From: Roseburia sp.
Lineage (GTDB): Bacteria; Bacillota; Clostridia; Lachnospirales; Lachnospiraceae
Assembly: GCA_017621905.1 (NCBI GenBank)
Contig: JAGASC010000282.1
Coordinates: 1-13,741, forward strand
DNA: 13,741 nucleotides
Direction of reading: 5' to 3'
The position numbers and the translations under genes were made by a program. Below, piece after piece: positions 6,961 to 13,207 of this stretch (its first letter is position 1; the number at the start of each line of letters is the position of its first letter). Under the pieces are notes generated by a model that searched no databases, had not been told where the DNA came from, and saw only the letters and a list, made by a program, of their open reading frames with translations.

Positions 6961-8106
6961 TTACATACATTCCATCAGGATCTGATAAATTTCGTCCCGG
7001 TCAAGCTCGCGGGGACCCGTCTTAATAACGTTACAGGTATCCGCAACCTGCCGCAGTACCTCCGGTGTAATCTCTACTGTGGATTTCAACTGATTCATTT
7101 TCGTAGGCAGCCCGCACTCTCTGATGAAATCCTCCAGAGCATTCACACCCGCCTCTGCGGTATCTACACCAAATACTACTTTCGCAAACCGGGTAAATTT
7201 GTCCGGCGCATCTTTTACAATGTGGCGGTAATAGGCGGGATGAATCACGGCAAGCCCCTGCCCGTGGTTACAATCCGTATAAGCCCCTAACTGATGCTCG
7301 ATCTGATGTGCCTGGAAATCTGTCAGCCGCCCGCATTTCAGAATTCCGTTTTCCGCCATGGCAGAGTCCCACATCAGATTGCTCCGGGCCTGCATATCAT
7401 TGATGTTGTTCAGCAGACGCCGCATATTGACTACAGTGTTGCGCATGACTGCCAGCGCCACATCATCCGACACATTATCTTCATCGGAGTTTCCAAGGTA
7501 GGTTTCCATCGCATGGCTCAGCGTATCAAAAGCGCCGGAAAGCACCTGCATGGGCGGCACCGACATGGTATAAGCCGGATCAAGAACGGCAAAGGAGGCT
7601 GCGGTTCCAAAAACCGGTCCTTTCCACTTTTTCTCCTCATAAGTAATCACCGCGCCGGCGTTCATTTCCGCGCCGGTGCCGGAAGCCGTCACGACCGCGC
7701 CCATCGGAATCCCGGTCGTTGGGAATTTCCCTTTTCCGTACTCCATATCCCAGATATCTTCGGACAGCTGTGCCTGTGCGGAAACTACCTTACAGCAGTC
7801 GATTACGCTGCCGCCGCCCACCGCCAGAATGAAGTCCACATGATGCTCGCGGACAAGCGCCGCGCCTTCCTGCACTTTGGTATAGGTGGGGTTCGGCATA
7901 ATCCCGGAGAAATCCACTACTTTTTTGCCTGCCTGAGAAAGCAGAGCTTTCATTTCATCGTAAACGCCGTTCTTTTTTACGGAACCGCCGCCATACGCCA
8001 ACATCACGTTTTCACCGACCTTGCCAATCTCTGCGGCAAAAGCCTGTGCGGCGCTCCCTTCTCCAAAATAAACCTTTGTGGGATAAGAAAATGTAAATTT
8101 ATTCAT
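6961..8106 (-). CDS. Iron-type NAD(P)H-dependent alcohol dehydrogenase (YqhD/BdhA-like aldehyde reductase)
   Basis: The enzyme family reduces aldehydes to alcohols with NAD(P)H and a bound divalent metal. The 381-residue protein shows the nucleotide-binding motifs YGGGSVK (38-44) and AVGGGSVID (95-103), and the family signature ASGTGAEMN (141-149). Candidate metal ligands are D194, H198, H267 and H281, at the same numbering as known for E. coli YqhD. The GGGS at 39-42 resembles the NADPH-preferring YqhD type; cofactor choice is inferred. ATG at 8106 follows AGGAGG. It is first in the operon, with a perfect TATAAT and a 19-bp spacer promoter at 8169-8199. It is divergent from a MerR regulator, the arrangement known for aldehyde-responsive AdhR/NmlR systems. 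Likely substrates are toxic short or alpha-oxo aldehydes, but this is not shown by sequence. Confidence 0.95.
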   Translation of the reverse strand: MNKFTFSYPTKVYFGEGSAAQAFAAEIGKVGENVMLAYGGGSVKKNGVYDEMKALLSQAGKKVVDFSGIMPNPTYTKVQEGAALVREHHVDFILAVGGGSVIDCCKVVSAQAQLSEDIWDMEYGKGKFPTTGIPMGAVVTASGTGAEMNAGAVITYEEKKWKGPVFGTAASFAVLDPAYTMSVPPMQVLSGAFDTLSHAMETYLGNSDEDNVSDDVALAVMRNTVVNMRRLLNNINDMQARSNLMWDSAMAENGILKCGRLTDFQAHQIEHQLGAYTDCNHGQGLAVIHPAYYRHIVKDAPDKFTRFAKVVFGVDTAEAGVNALEDFIRECGLPTKMNQLKSTVEITPEVLRQVADTCNVIKTGPRELDRDEIYQILMECM

Positions 8107-8133
8107 GTTAATGCCCTCCTGTCATTTCAAAAA

Positions 8134-8234
8134 TACTATGCGTTTGTTTAAACCGCTTGTCATAACCGATTATATTTTACGGTTGTTACTATCGGTCAAT
8201 AGGTTTTTGAAAATTTTTATGTGAATTTTTTATG
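8134..8234. repeat. Imperfect direct repeat, copy 1 (adh-proximal promoter unit)
   Basis: About 101 bases, from TACTATGCGTTTG to GAATTTTTTATG, match 8315-8414 along their length with scattered substitutions and a one-base indel. Shared blocks include ATGCGTTTGTTT, AACCGATTA, GTTACTA, CGGTCAATA and ATTTTTTATG. It contains the minus-strand promoter of the alcohol dehydrogenase operon. Confidence 0.85.
8169..8199 (-). promoter_or_regulatory. MerR-type promoter of the alcohol dehydrogenase operon
   Basis: On the minus strand, TTGACC (8194-8199) and a perfect TATAAT (8169-8174) are separated by 19 bases. An elongated 19-20 bp spacer with a dyad inside it is the hallmark of MerR-family activated promoters. 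The dyad here is imperfect (plus strand CGGTTGT-T-ACTATCG, 8180-8194, five of seven pairs). It is about 63 bases upstream of the ATG at 8106. Confidence 0.8.
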
Positions 8235-8291
8235 TTCCCTGCCTTTCGATACGAACAGCGGCAGTAAATTTGCCTTGTTCGCTCCTTACTC

Positions 8292-8320
8292 TTGCAGTTT
8301 TGTTGTTTTTATGCTACAAT
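8292..8320 (+). promoter_or_regulatory. Putative promoter of the MerR-family regulator gene
   Basis: TTGCAG (8292-8297) and TACAAT (8315-8320) are 17 bases apart on the plus strand, about 115 bases before the regulator start. The transcript would run through the copy 2 operator at 8361-8375, so regulator binding could block its own elongation. Confidence 0.6.
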
Positions 8321-8414
8321 GCGTTTGTTTTAACCGATTCTAACAACCGATTACAGATTTCGGTAGTTACTACCGGTCAATAATTTTTTGTATTTTCTTT
8401 GCGGATTTTTTATG
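8315..8414. repeat. Imperfect direct repeat, copy 2 (regulator-proximal promoter unit)
   Basis: About 100 bases matching copy 1 at a 180-base offset. It ends just before the regulator's AGGAGG. This copy has the better dyad but the weaker -10. It also contains AACCGATT twice (8332-8339 and 8345-8352). Confidence 0.85.
8350..8380 (-). promoter_or_regulatory. Second MerR-type promoter/operator, reading leftward
   Basis: On the minus strand, TTGACC (8375-8380) and TGTAAT (8350-8355) are 19 bases apart. The spacer contains a perfect dyad, CGGTAGT-T-ACTACCG on the plus strand (8361-8375). Its start point would fall near 8343, facing the regulator's own start near 8327. It could act as an upstream second promoter for the alcohol dehydrogenase operon, as an autoregulatory operator, or both. 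Confidence 0.7.
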
Positions 8415-8436
8415 AAACACACAGGAGGCAAGAAAT

Positions 8437-8835
8437 ATGTATACAATGATGCAGGTCTGCCGGGAATTAAATATGACCTACCAGACCTTAAAATACTATT
8501 GCAACGAGGGGCTGATCCCCAATGTCAAAAGAGATAGCAATAACCGCCGGATTTTCGATGAAAAAGATGTGAAATGGATTAAAGACCTCACTTGCTTAAA
8601 GAAATGCGACATGAGTATTCTGGAAATGAAGGAATATCTGGAATTATGCCTGCAAGGAGAATCTACCATTATGCTACGCAATGAAATGCTGGCAAAAAAG
8701 CGTGAATCTCTGCTTGGTTCCATAAAAGCATTAGAGGACAGCGTAGACTATATCGACTGGAAACAGAATTTCTACGATGAAGTACTTTCCGGCAAACGCC
8801 CTTATGTCAGCAACTTAATCCGCACAGCGGAATAA
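8437..8835 (+). CDS. MerR-family transcriptional regulator (AdhR/NmlR-like)
   Basis: The 132-residue protein has a winged HTH at about 1-70 (MMQVCRELNMTYQTLKYYCNEGL then NNRRIFDEKDVKWI), a coiled dimerisation helix at about 75-115 and a short C-terminus. MerR proteins bind within overlong promoter spacers and twist the DNA to activate. Cys53 and Cys57 lie in LTCLKKCDMSI. Cys53 is where AdhR/NmlR regulators keep a cysteine that reacts with aldehydes or other electrophiles; this alignment is from memory and is inference. ATG at 8437 is preceded by AGGAGG. The gene is divergent from an alcohol dehydrogenase operon whose promoter has the 19-bp spacer expected of a MerR target. Short length and lack of a large effector domain fit a thiol- or metal-sensing member. 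Confidence 0.92.
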   Translation: MYTMMQVCRELNMTYQTLKYYCNEGLIPNVKRDSNNRRIFDEKDVKWIKDLTCLKKCDMSILEMKEYLELCLQGESTIMLRNEMLAKKRESLLGSIKALEDSVDYIDWKQNFYDEVLSGKRPYVSNLIRTAE

Positions 8836-8876
8836 CACTCAAAAGATAGAAGAATTTGCAATGCTTGACCACAGCA

Positions 8877-9214
8877 TTACATATCCAGGTTTTCATCACC
8901 CCAGGCTTTCATGCAGTCGAGAACGGATAAGAAACTCTCCCAAGTTCCGTCAAAGTATATTCCACTCGCATAGGAACCTCACAAAAGTCGTGACGAATAA
9001 TAAAACCGTCTGCTTCCAGTTCCCGGAGCTGCTTTGTAAGGGAACTTTCCGTTATTTCTCCAATCTGACGGCGAAGCTGTCCAAATCTCCTGACATCACA
9101 CTTGCCGATATACCAGAGAAGTTCAATCTTATATTTTCCACCCAGCAGCTTCTGCACAGTGGAAATCGTTTTGCAGCGGCCGATTGCTGATTCTGATTTC
9201 CGCATTTCCCTCAT
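8877..9214 (-). pseudogene. HxlR-family winged-helix regulator with C-terminal frameshift
   Basis: HxlR proteins are small dimeric winged-helix regulators, often responding to electrophiles or redox cues. The protein matches the family through TVQKLLGGKYKIELLW, RFGQLRRQI, SLTKQLRELEADGFI and EVPMRVEYTLTELGR. It then shifts to VSYPFSTA and stops at 8909. The alternative frame continues SFLSVLDCMKAWGDENLDM to a TAA at 8877-8879, exactly the expected last HxlR helix. One base appears missing between 8931 and 8940 (coding strand GGGAGAGTTTC where AGAAGT would restore LGRSFL). The open frame extends to ATG at 9232. Starts at 9214 or 9205 are better placed after AGGAAGGGAG. It is divergent from the radical SAM gene with a dyad between them. 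If the shift is real, the dimerisation helix is lost and repression may fail. A sequencing error is the alternative. Confidence 0.85.
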
Positions 9215-9257
9215 CTCCCTTCCTATTATCATACTTTATTCTGCTCCAAAATAGAAG

Positions 9258-9283
9258 GTACTTCAAAAAAGTACAGTACTTTT
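9258..9283. promoter_or_regulatory. GTAC-based dyad between hxlR-type gene and radical SAM gene (putative HxlR operator)
   Basis: AAAAGTAC-A-GTACTTTT (9267-9283) is a perfect 8-bp-arm inverted repeat. A further GTACTT half-site at 9258-9263 pairs with AAGTAC at 9269-9274. The site lies between divergent genes and would overlap the weak -35 region of the radical SAM promoter, as expected for a repressor operator. Confidence 0.6.
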
Positions 9284-9301
9284 ATTTCCGATGCGTTTTG
9301 C

Positions 9302-9307
9302 TATAAT
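9302..9307 (+). promoter_or_regulatory. Putative -10 of the radical SAM gene
   Basis: A perfect TATAAT lies about 74 bases before the gene start. The -35 at the expected spacing (CTTTTA, 9279-9284) is poor and overlaps the GTAC dyad, which fits a regulated promoter. Confidence 0.5.
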
Positions 9308-9380
9308 GACGCTAACGGGACGGTCATGCGCAGGTTTGTCCCGCTGCCTGCGCATAATCATTCAGTAGGAGGTTTTTACC

Positions 9381-10316
9381 ATGCATTACACAGGAACAAT
9401 CTGGCGTCCACCCTATGAGGCAGACTCGTTGCTTTTAGAAGTAACCGCAGGCTGCACTCATCACAAGTGTAAATTCTGTACGCTATACAGTGATTTGCCG
9501 TTCAAATTTAGAATGTCGCCTATGGAAGAGATTGAAAGAGATTTGCTGGAGGTGCAGGTTTTGCGCTATAATCCCGCCTCCATGATGACGGTCAGACTTC
9601 AAGGATTATCGCGTCCAAAACCTTTCCGTCGCGTTTTCTTAACCGGCGCGAATCCATTTTTCCTAAAAACAGAAAGGCTTCTTACAATCGCAACGCTCAT
9701 TCGGAACTATCTGCCTTCCGTTGAATCAATCGGCTGCTTTGCCCGTATCACAGATTCTCAAAAGAAGACCGATGAAGAGTTGATTTTACTCCGGCAGGCA
9801 GGCTATAACGGATTGACGATCGGAGTGGAAACCGGAGATGATACGGCGCTGTCCTTCATGCAGAAAGGTTATACTTCGCAGGATATCCTGACCCAATGCA
9901 AAAGATTAGAACAGGCGCAAATTGCATATGGTTTCTTCTATCTGACCGGCATTTCCGGCAGCGGAAAAGGTGAGACCGGTGCAAAATTCTCCGCAGATGT
10001 TTTCAATCAGCTTCATCCTTTCCTGATTGGTCCTAATATGCTGACGCTCTATCCGGAATCCGAACTGTATCAAGACATTCAAAACGGAAACTGGGAGGAA
10101 GAAGGCGAGCTTGAAAAATACCGGGAACTCCGCGTCCTTGTGGAAAACCTGAATATTTCAACATACTTTGCCGCAATGGGAGCCTCCAATGTCTTCCAGC
10201 TTCAGGGTCGTTTACCGGAAGATAAAAAGAAATTACTGGAGACACTTGACAGAATTATTTCCGAGGTCAGCGAAGAAGATCTGCGGCGATACAGAAAAAA
10301 GCTTCCGCATCTATAA
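9381..10316 (+). CDS. Radical SAM protein of unknown substrate
   Basis: Radical SAM enzymes use a [4Fe-4S] cluster and SAM to make a 5'-deoxyadenosyl radical. In this 311-residue protein the cluster motif is C25-T-H-H-K-C30-K-F-C33, a CX4CX2C spacing rather than the common CX3CX2C. RRVFLTGANPF (83-93) resembles a glycine-containing SAM-binding strand, and GLTIGVETGDD (144-154) a later one of the Elp3/MiaB/YgiQ-like core. No B12, TRAM or SPASM domain is apparent, so the reaction cannot be named. ATG at 9381 follows AGGAGG. It is controlled from a region with a TATAAT and a GTAC dyad shared with the divergent HxlR-type gene. The next gene is convergent, so this is a one-gene transcript. Only a weak AACAT/ATGTT hairpin (10315-10331) is seen after the stop. 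Confidence 0.92.
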   Translation: MHYTGTIWRPPYEADSLLLEVTAGCTHHKCKFCTLYSDLPFKFRMSPMEEIERDLLEVQVLRYNPASMMTVRLQGLSRPKPFRRVFLTGANPFFLKTERLLTIATLIRNYLPSVESIGCFARITDSQKKTDEELILLRQAGYNGLTIGVETGDDTALSFMQKGYTSQDILTQCKRLEQAQIAYGFFYLTGISGSGKGETGAKFSADVFNQLHPFLIGPNMLTLYPESELYQDIQNGNWEEEGELEKYRELRVLVENLNISTYFAAMGASNVFQLQGRLPEDKKKLLETLDRIISEVSEEDLRRYRKKLPHL

Positions 10317-10336
10317 CATGCTTACAATGTTTTCTG

Positions 10337-11716
10337 TTACGCAGCAAACAGCCTTCCCCTCTGCGAAACATAATAAAGAAGCATCATTCCGCCTGTCAGC
10401 GCCCAGGAAACGGGATATACGATAATCAGCGTCTGAAAGCTGCTCCACAGAGGGAAAACAACATAGACCCAGAACACGCGGAATACGACCATCCCAAGCA
10501 AAGTAAAGACTGCCGGAAGCGTCGACCTTCCCATTCCTCTCAGGGCGGAACCGACCACTTCGTAAGTACTCGTCAAAAATAGAAACGGCATGACATATAA
10601 AAATCTCGCCATCGCATACTCGATTTCCACCGGATCCACCGTAAAAATACGGATCAGTTCTCCGCGTGCAAGAATAAAAACAGAAATAACAAGGATCGTT
10701 CCGGTCGCTGCGCCGATCAGACAGAGACGCAATATTTTCTTACAGCGTTCATACTGCCCCGCGCCGTAATTCTGTCCGATAAAGGTGACGATCGTCTGTG
10801 CAAAAGCGCTGACAATAAAATAGCCTAAATATTCAAAATTCAGCGCCGCCGTCATACCCGCCACGGCGCCGGAGCCAAAACGATTGACAGCCGTCTGAAT
10901 GCAGATATTTGATATTGAAAAGACGGCGGACTGAAGCGCCGCGGGCGCTCCGATCTGAACGATTTTTTTCAGGGCGTCGTTATGGATCCGCAGCCTATTC
11001 CGGTACAGCCGGATCATTTCGCTTTCATGGCATAAAATATACAATACGACAGATGCGCTGAACGCGTTGGATATCACCGTTGCAATCGCAACTCCCGCAA
11101 CGCCGAGATGAAACTTGATGACCAGAAGCAGGTTCAGACAGATGTTCAGAAGCCCGGACGCAATCAGACAGTACAGAGGACGCCTTGTATCGCCGATGCT
11201 GCGGAGGATGGCTGCTCCGAAATTGTAAGGAATGATAAATACCATCCCAACGCAATAGATCCGCAGATAGAGCAGCGCGCGTTCCAGCACATCCTCCGGC
11301 GTATCGACCAGCACCAGAAGGAACCGGGACAACGCAAGTCCCGCCGCCATCATAACCAGTCCGCAGATCATCGAAAACAGCATCGAGGTATGAACGACCG
11401 TCCCCACCTCCTGCGTCCGCTTCTGTCCGATATACTGCGCGATCACCACATTGGTCCCGACGGAAAGACCTACGAACAGATTGACAAACAGTCCGACCAG
11501 AACGGAATTGCTGCCGACCGCCGCCAGCGCGCCGCTCTCCGCAAAACGACCCGCGACTGCAACGTCCGCCGCATTGAACAACTGTTGCAAGATACTGCTC
11601 GCCGCAATCGGCAGAGCAAAAAATATAATTTTTTTCAGCAACGGTCCGTGAAGCATGTCCAGCGCTTTTTCACTGTCCTGTCTCCGCTTTGTTTCTTCCT
11701 TCATCATGGTCTCCAT
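10337..11716 (-). CDS. MATE-family efflux transporter
   Basis: MATE pumps export drugs and metabolites using a sodium or proton gradient. The 459-residue protein has the expected length and about twelve hydrophobic segments. The N-terminal family signature is clear (LHGPLLKKIIFFALPIAASSILQQLFNAADVAVAGRF). Internal repeat features include GTNVVIAQYIGQ in the first half and ALNFEYLGYF...TIVTFIGQNYGAGQ in the second. ATG at 11716 follows CAGGAA at suitable spacing. It lies 75 bases downstream of the flavodoxin gene on the same strand, but a terminator hairpin separates them. Its transcription therefore depends on readthrough or a weak local promoter. Substrate cannot be predicted. Confidence 0.93.
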   Translation of the reverse strand: METMMKEETKRRQDSEKALDMLHGPLLKKIIFFALPIAASSILQQLFNAADVAVAGRFAESGALAAVGSNSVLVGLFVNLFVGLSVGTNVVIAQYIGQKRTQEVGTVVHTSMLFSMICGLVMMAAGLALSRFLLVLVDTPEDVLERALLYLRIYCVGMVFIIPYNFGAAILRSIGDTRRPLYCLIASGLLNICLNLLLVIKFHLGVAGVAIATVISNAFSASVVLYILCHESEMIRLYRNRLRIHNDALKKIVQIGAPAALQSAVFSISNICIQTAVNRFGSGAVAGMTAALNFEYLGYFIVSAFAQTIVTFIGQNYGAGQYERCKKILRLCLIGAATGTILVISVFILARGELIRIFTVDPVEIEYAMARFLYVMPFLFLTSTYEVVGSALRGMGRSTLPAVFTLLGMVVFRVFWVYVVFPLWSSFQTLIIVYPVSWALTGGMMLLYYVSQRGRLFAA

Positions 11717-11751
11717 TCCGCAATATTCCTGCCTGATTTTTTCTTTTATGA

Positions 11752-11783
11752 TAAACCAAACGAGACTCCCAAAGAAGTCTCGT
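11752..11783 (-). terminator. Intrinsic terminator after the cytosolic flavodoxin gene
   Basis: Minus-strand ACGAGACT and AGTCTCGT form an 8-bp perfect stem (11760-11783, 8-base loop) followed by TTTGGTTT. It begins 8 bases after the flavodoxin stop at 11792. The T-run is interrupted, so termination may be partial and let some transcript reach the MATE gene. Confidence 0.65.
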
Positions 11784-11791
11784 CTAATTCA

Positions 11792-12307
11792 TCAGTTGAT
11801 ACCCAAAGACAGGCTCTGCTCTATCTTTTTCATCCACGCTTCAATTTCCGTATTTTTTGTTACCAATTCCGCGCCGCCTGTAGAATCAAACTGTATTTTC
11901 ATCTCATTGGCAAACTCAGCGCCTCTGCATACGTTCTTAATATCCCTCACAACGTGTCCCGGCCAGCCGCCGTGCGTTTGGAACGGAATCACCGTTTTCC
12001 CTTTCCAGTCGCAGGACTTCAAAAAAGACAACACCGCGGGCGCCATCGTATACCACCACGTAGGCGTACCTACCGCGATCACGTCATAATCGCCTATATC
12101 TGCTCCTAAAGGTTTAAGCTGCGGCTGATACCCGCGGTCTACTTCGTGCTGTCCCTGCTCCACGATCTCATCGTAGGAACCGGTATAAGGCGTTACCGTC
12201 TCGATCCGGGCGATCTTGGCGCCGGTGGCTTTCTGCATCTGCTCCGCGATCCGTTTTGTGTTTCCATTTGATATGGAATAATATACGATCAGTAATTTCT
12301 TTCCCAT
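11792..12307 (-). CDS. Cytosolic flavodoxin
   Basis: The 171-residue protein has a full flavodoxin fold and no signal or anchor. The FMN phosphate loop is YYSISNGNTKRIA (9-21). VGTPTWWYTMAP (79-90) is the ring-contacting loop, with tryptophans at 84-85. FQTHGGWPGHV (109-119) follows. ATG at 12307 has GGAGAG at good distance. It probably shuttles electrons in the cytoplasm or acts as an NAD(P)H-linked quinone/nitro-type reductase partner; sequence does not decide. It is the third flavodoxin in the window and, unlike the other two, it lies in its own transcription unit. A TATAAT promoter and a repeat-rich leader precede it, and a terminator follows. Confidence 0.92.
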   Translation of the reverse strand: MGKKLLIVYYSISNGNTKRIAEQMQKATGAKIARIETVTPYTGSYDEIVEQGQHEVDRGYQPQLKPLGADIGDYDVIAVGTPTWWYTMAPAVLSFLKSCDWKGKTVIPFQTHGGWPGHVVRDIKNVCRGAEFANEMKIQFDSTGGAELVTKNTEIEAWMKKIEQSLSLGIN

Positions 12308-12350
12308 GCCTATGCTCTCCTATTCCTGACGAAAACTTCTCTTCAACGAT

Positions 12351-12392
12351 TTCCGTGTCCGTACGGACTTCCGTACCTACGCACGCTTCCGT
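12351..12392 (-). repeat. Three TTCCGT repeats 18 bases apart with an overlapping palindrome in the flavodoxin leader
   Basis: TTCCGT occurs at 12351, 12369 and 12387, exactly 18 bases apart (ACGGAA on the transcribed sense). Overlapping them are the inverted repeats GTCCGTACGGAC (12357-12368) and GTACGGACTTCCGTAC (12361-12376). The block lies between the likely promoter and the flavodoxin start, suggesting a regulator binding array or RNA leader element. Confidence 0.5.
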
Positions 12393-12402
12393 AACGCCTT
12401 TT

Positions 12403-12431
12403 ATTATAGTCCTGAAAGCTCCGGCATAGAA
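12403..12431 (-). promoter_or_regulatory. Putative promoter of the cytosolic flavodoxin
   Basis: Minus-strand TATAAT (12403-12408) is preceded, 17 bases away, by TTCTAT (12426-12431). The -10 is perfect and the -35 poor, which fits activator dependence. The start point would fall near 12396, giving a leader of about 90 bases. Confidence 0.5.
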
Positions 12432-12480
12432 TCTCCTGTTGGTTCTTGTCGTATCTACTAAAAGTAAATACGGACGCTTT

Positions 12481-12509
12481 TAAAAAACGGCGGCAGACGC
12501 TTCGCCGTT
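12481..12509 (-). terminator. Intrinsic terminator after the GNAT gene
   Basis: Minus-strand AACGGCG and CGCCGTT pair across a 10-base loop (12486-12509). The stem is immediately followed by a run of six T, a classic Rho-independent terminator. It is 23 bases past the acetyltransferase stop. Confidence 0.75.
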
Positions 12510-12532
12510 GAACGTTTTATACAATCCCTGAA

Positions 12533-13156
12533 TCAGAACAACTGTCCCGGCAGCTTTCGCTTCTCTTTCTTTGGAAACTGCGCGTCAAAGATTTCAAACG
12601 CCTCCGGATTTTCTTCCGCGGCAAAATAGCCCGCCGGATCCCGATAGCTTCCGGCGACGCCGTCCAGAAAGCCCGGCAACAATTCCCTGATCAGGAAATA
12701 ATCTGCGTTCGGATCGTCCTCATAACAAATTCCCGTTCGCTTTGCCGGGACAAAGCCCGATCTGCCGTAGAAACCGATGTTGCCGCAAATGGCAAGAGCC
12801 CCGCAGCCCAATGCTTTCGCCCGTTCCATCGAATCGTCCAGCAACGCTTTTCCGTACCCCTGCCGCTGGCATTCCGGCAAAATACTGACAGGGCCGAAGG
12901 TCATAATCGGTAAAACGCCGTCGGACGTTTTGATTTCCGACTGTGAATACATGATGTGACCAATGATCCGACCGTCCTTTTCCATAACAAGATCCAACTC
13001 CGGCACAAATTCCTTTCGTCCGCGATAGCAGTGCAAGACATAATGCTCCGTGCATCCCGGACGATATACGTTCCAGAAGGCCTCTCTTGTGAGATTTTCC
13101 GTCTCGCGGTAATCTTCTGTTCTCTCCGGGCGAATGATATAATCGATTTGCTCCAT
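12533..13156 (-). CDS. GNAT-family N-acetyltransferase
   Basis: GNAT enzymes transfer acetyl from acetyl-CoA to an amine. The 207-residue protein has the acetyl-CoA-binding motif PECQRQGYGKALL (94-106; Q/R-x-x-G-x-G/A). It is preceded by a beta strand with IMTFGPVSI and followed by ICGNIGFYGRSGFVP, typical of YhbS-like members. The frame is open upstream to 13201. The ATG at 13156 is preferred because AAAGGAG lies 9 bases before it, inside the longer reading. The gene is 51 bases after the EamA gene on the same strand and is followed by a terminator, so these two form a likely operon. The acceptor substrate is unknown. Confidence 0.9.
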   Translation of the reverse strand: MEQIDYIIRPERTEDYRETENLTREAFWNVYRPGCTEHYVLHCYRGRKEFVPELDLVMEKDGRIIGHIMYSQSEIKTSDGVLPIMTFGPVSILPECQRQGYGKALLDDSMERAKALGCGALAICGNIGFYGRSGFVPAKRTGICYEDDPNADYFLIRELLPGFLDGVAGSYRDPAGYFAAEENPEAFEIFDAQFPKKEKRKLPGQLF

Positions 13157-13207
13157 GATTCTGTCTCCTTTCATATTCATGCCCGCCGCGTCCCCGGTCA
13201 CAGCTTT

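Noticed and set aside
8239..8264. CTGCC/GGCAG inverted repeat between the two promoter copies
   Set aside because: Only five base pairs with a 16-base loop; too weak to call a structure.
10315..10331. AACAT/ATGTT hairpin between the radical SAM and MATE genes
   Set aside because: Five AT-rich pairs with a short T stretch; too weak to call a terminator.
11108..12109. Plus-strand open frame of 333 codons across the MATE and flavodoxin genes
   Set aside because: Arg/Gln/His-rich composition typical of antisense shadow; both minus-strand genes beneath it are clear family members.
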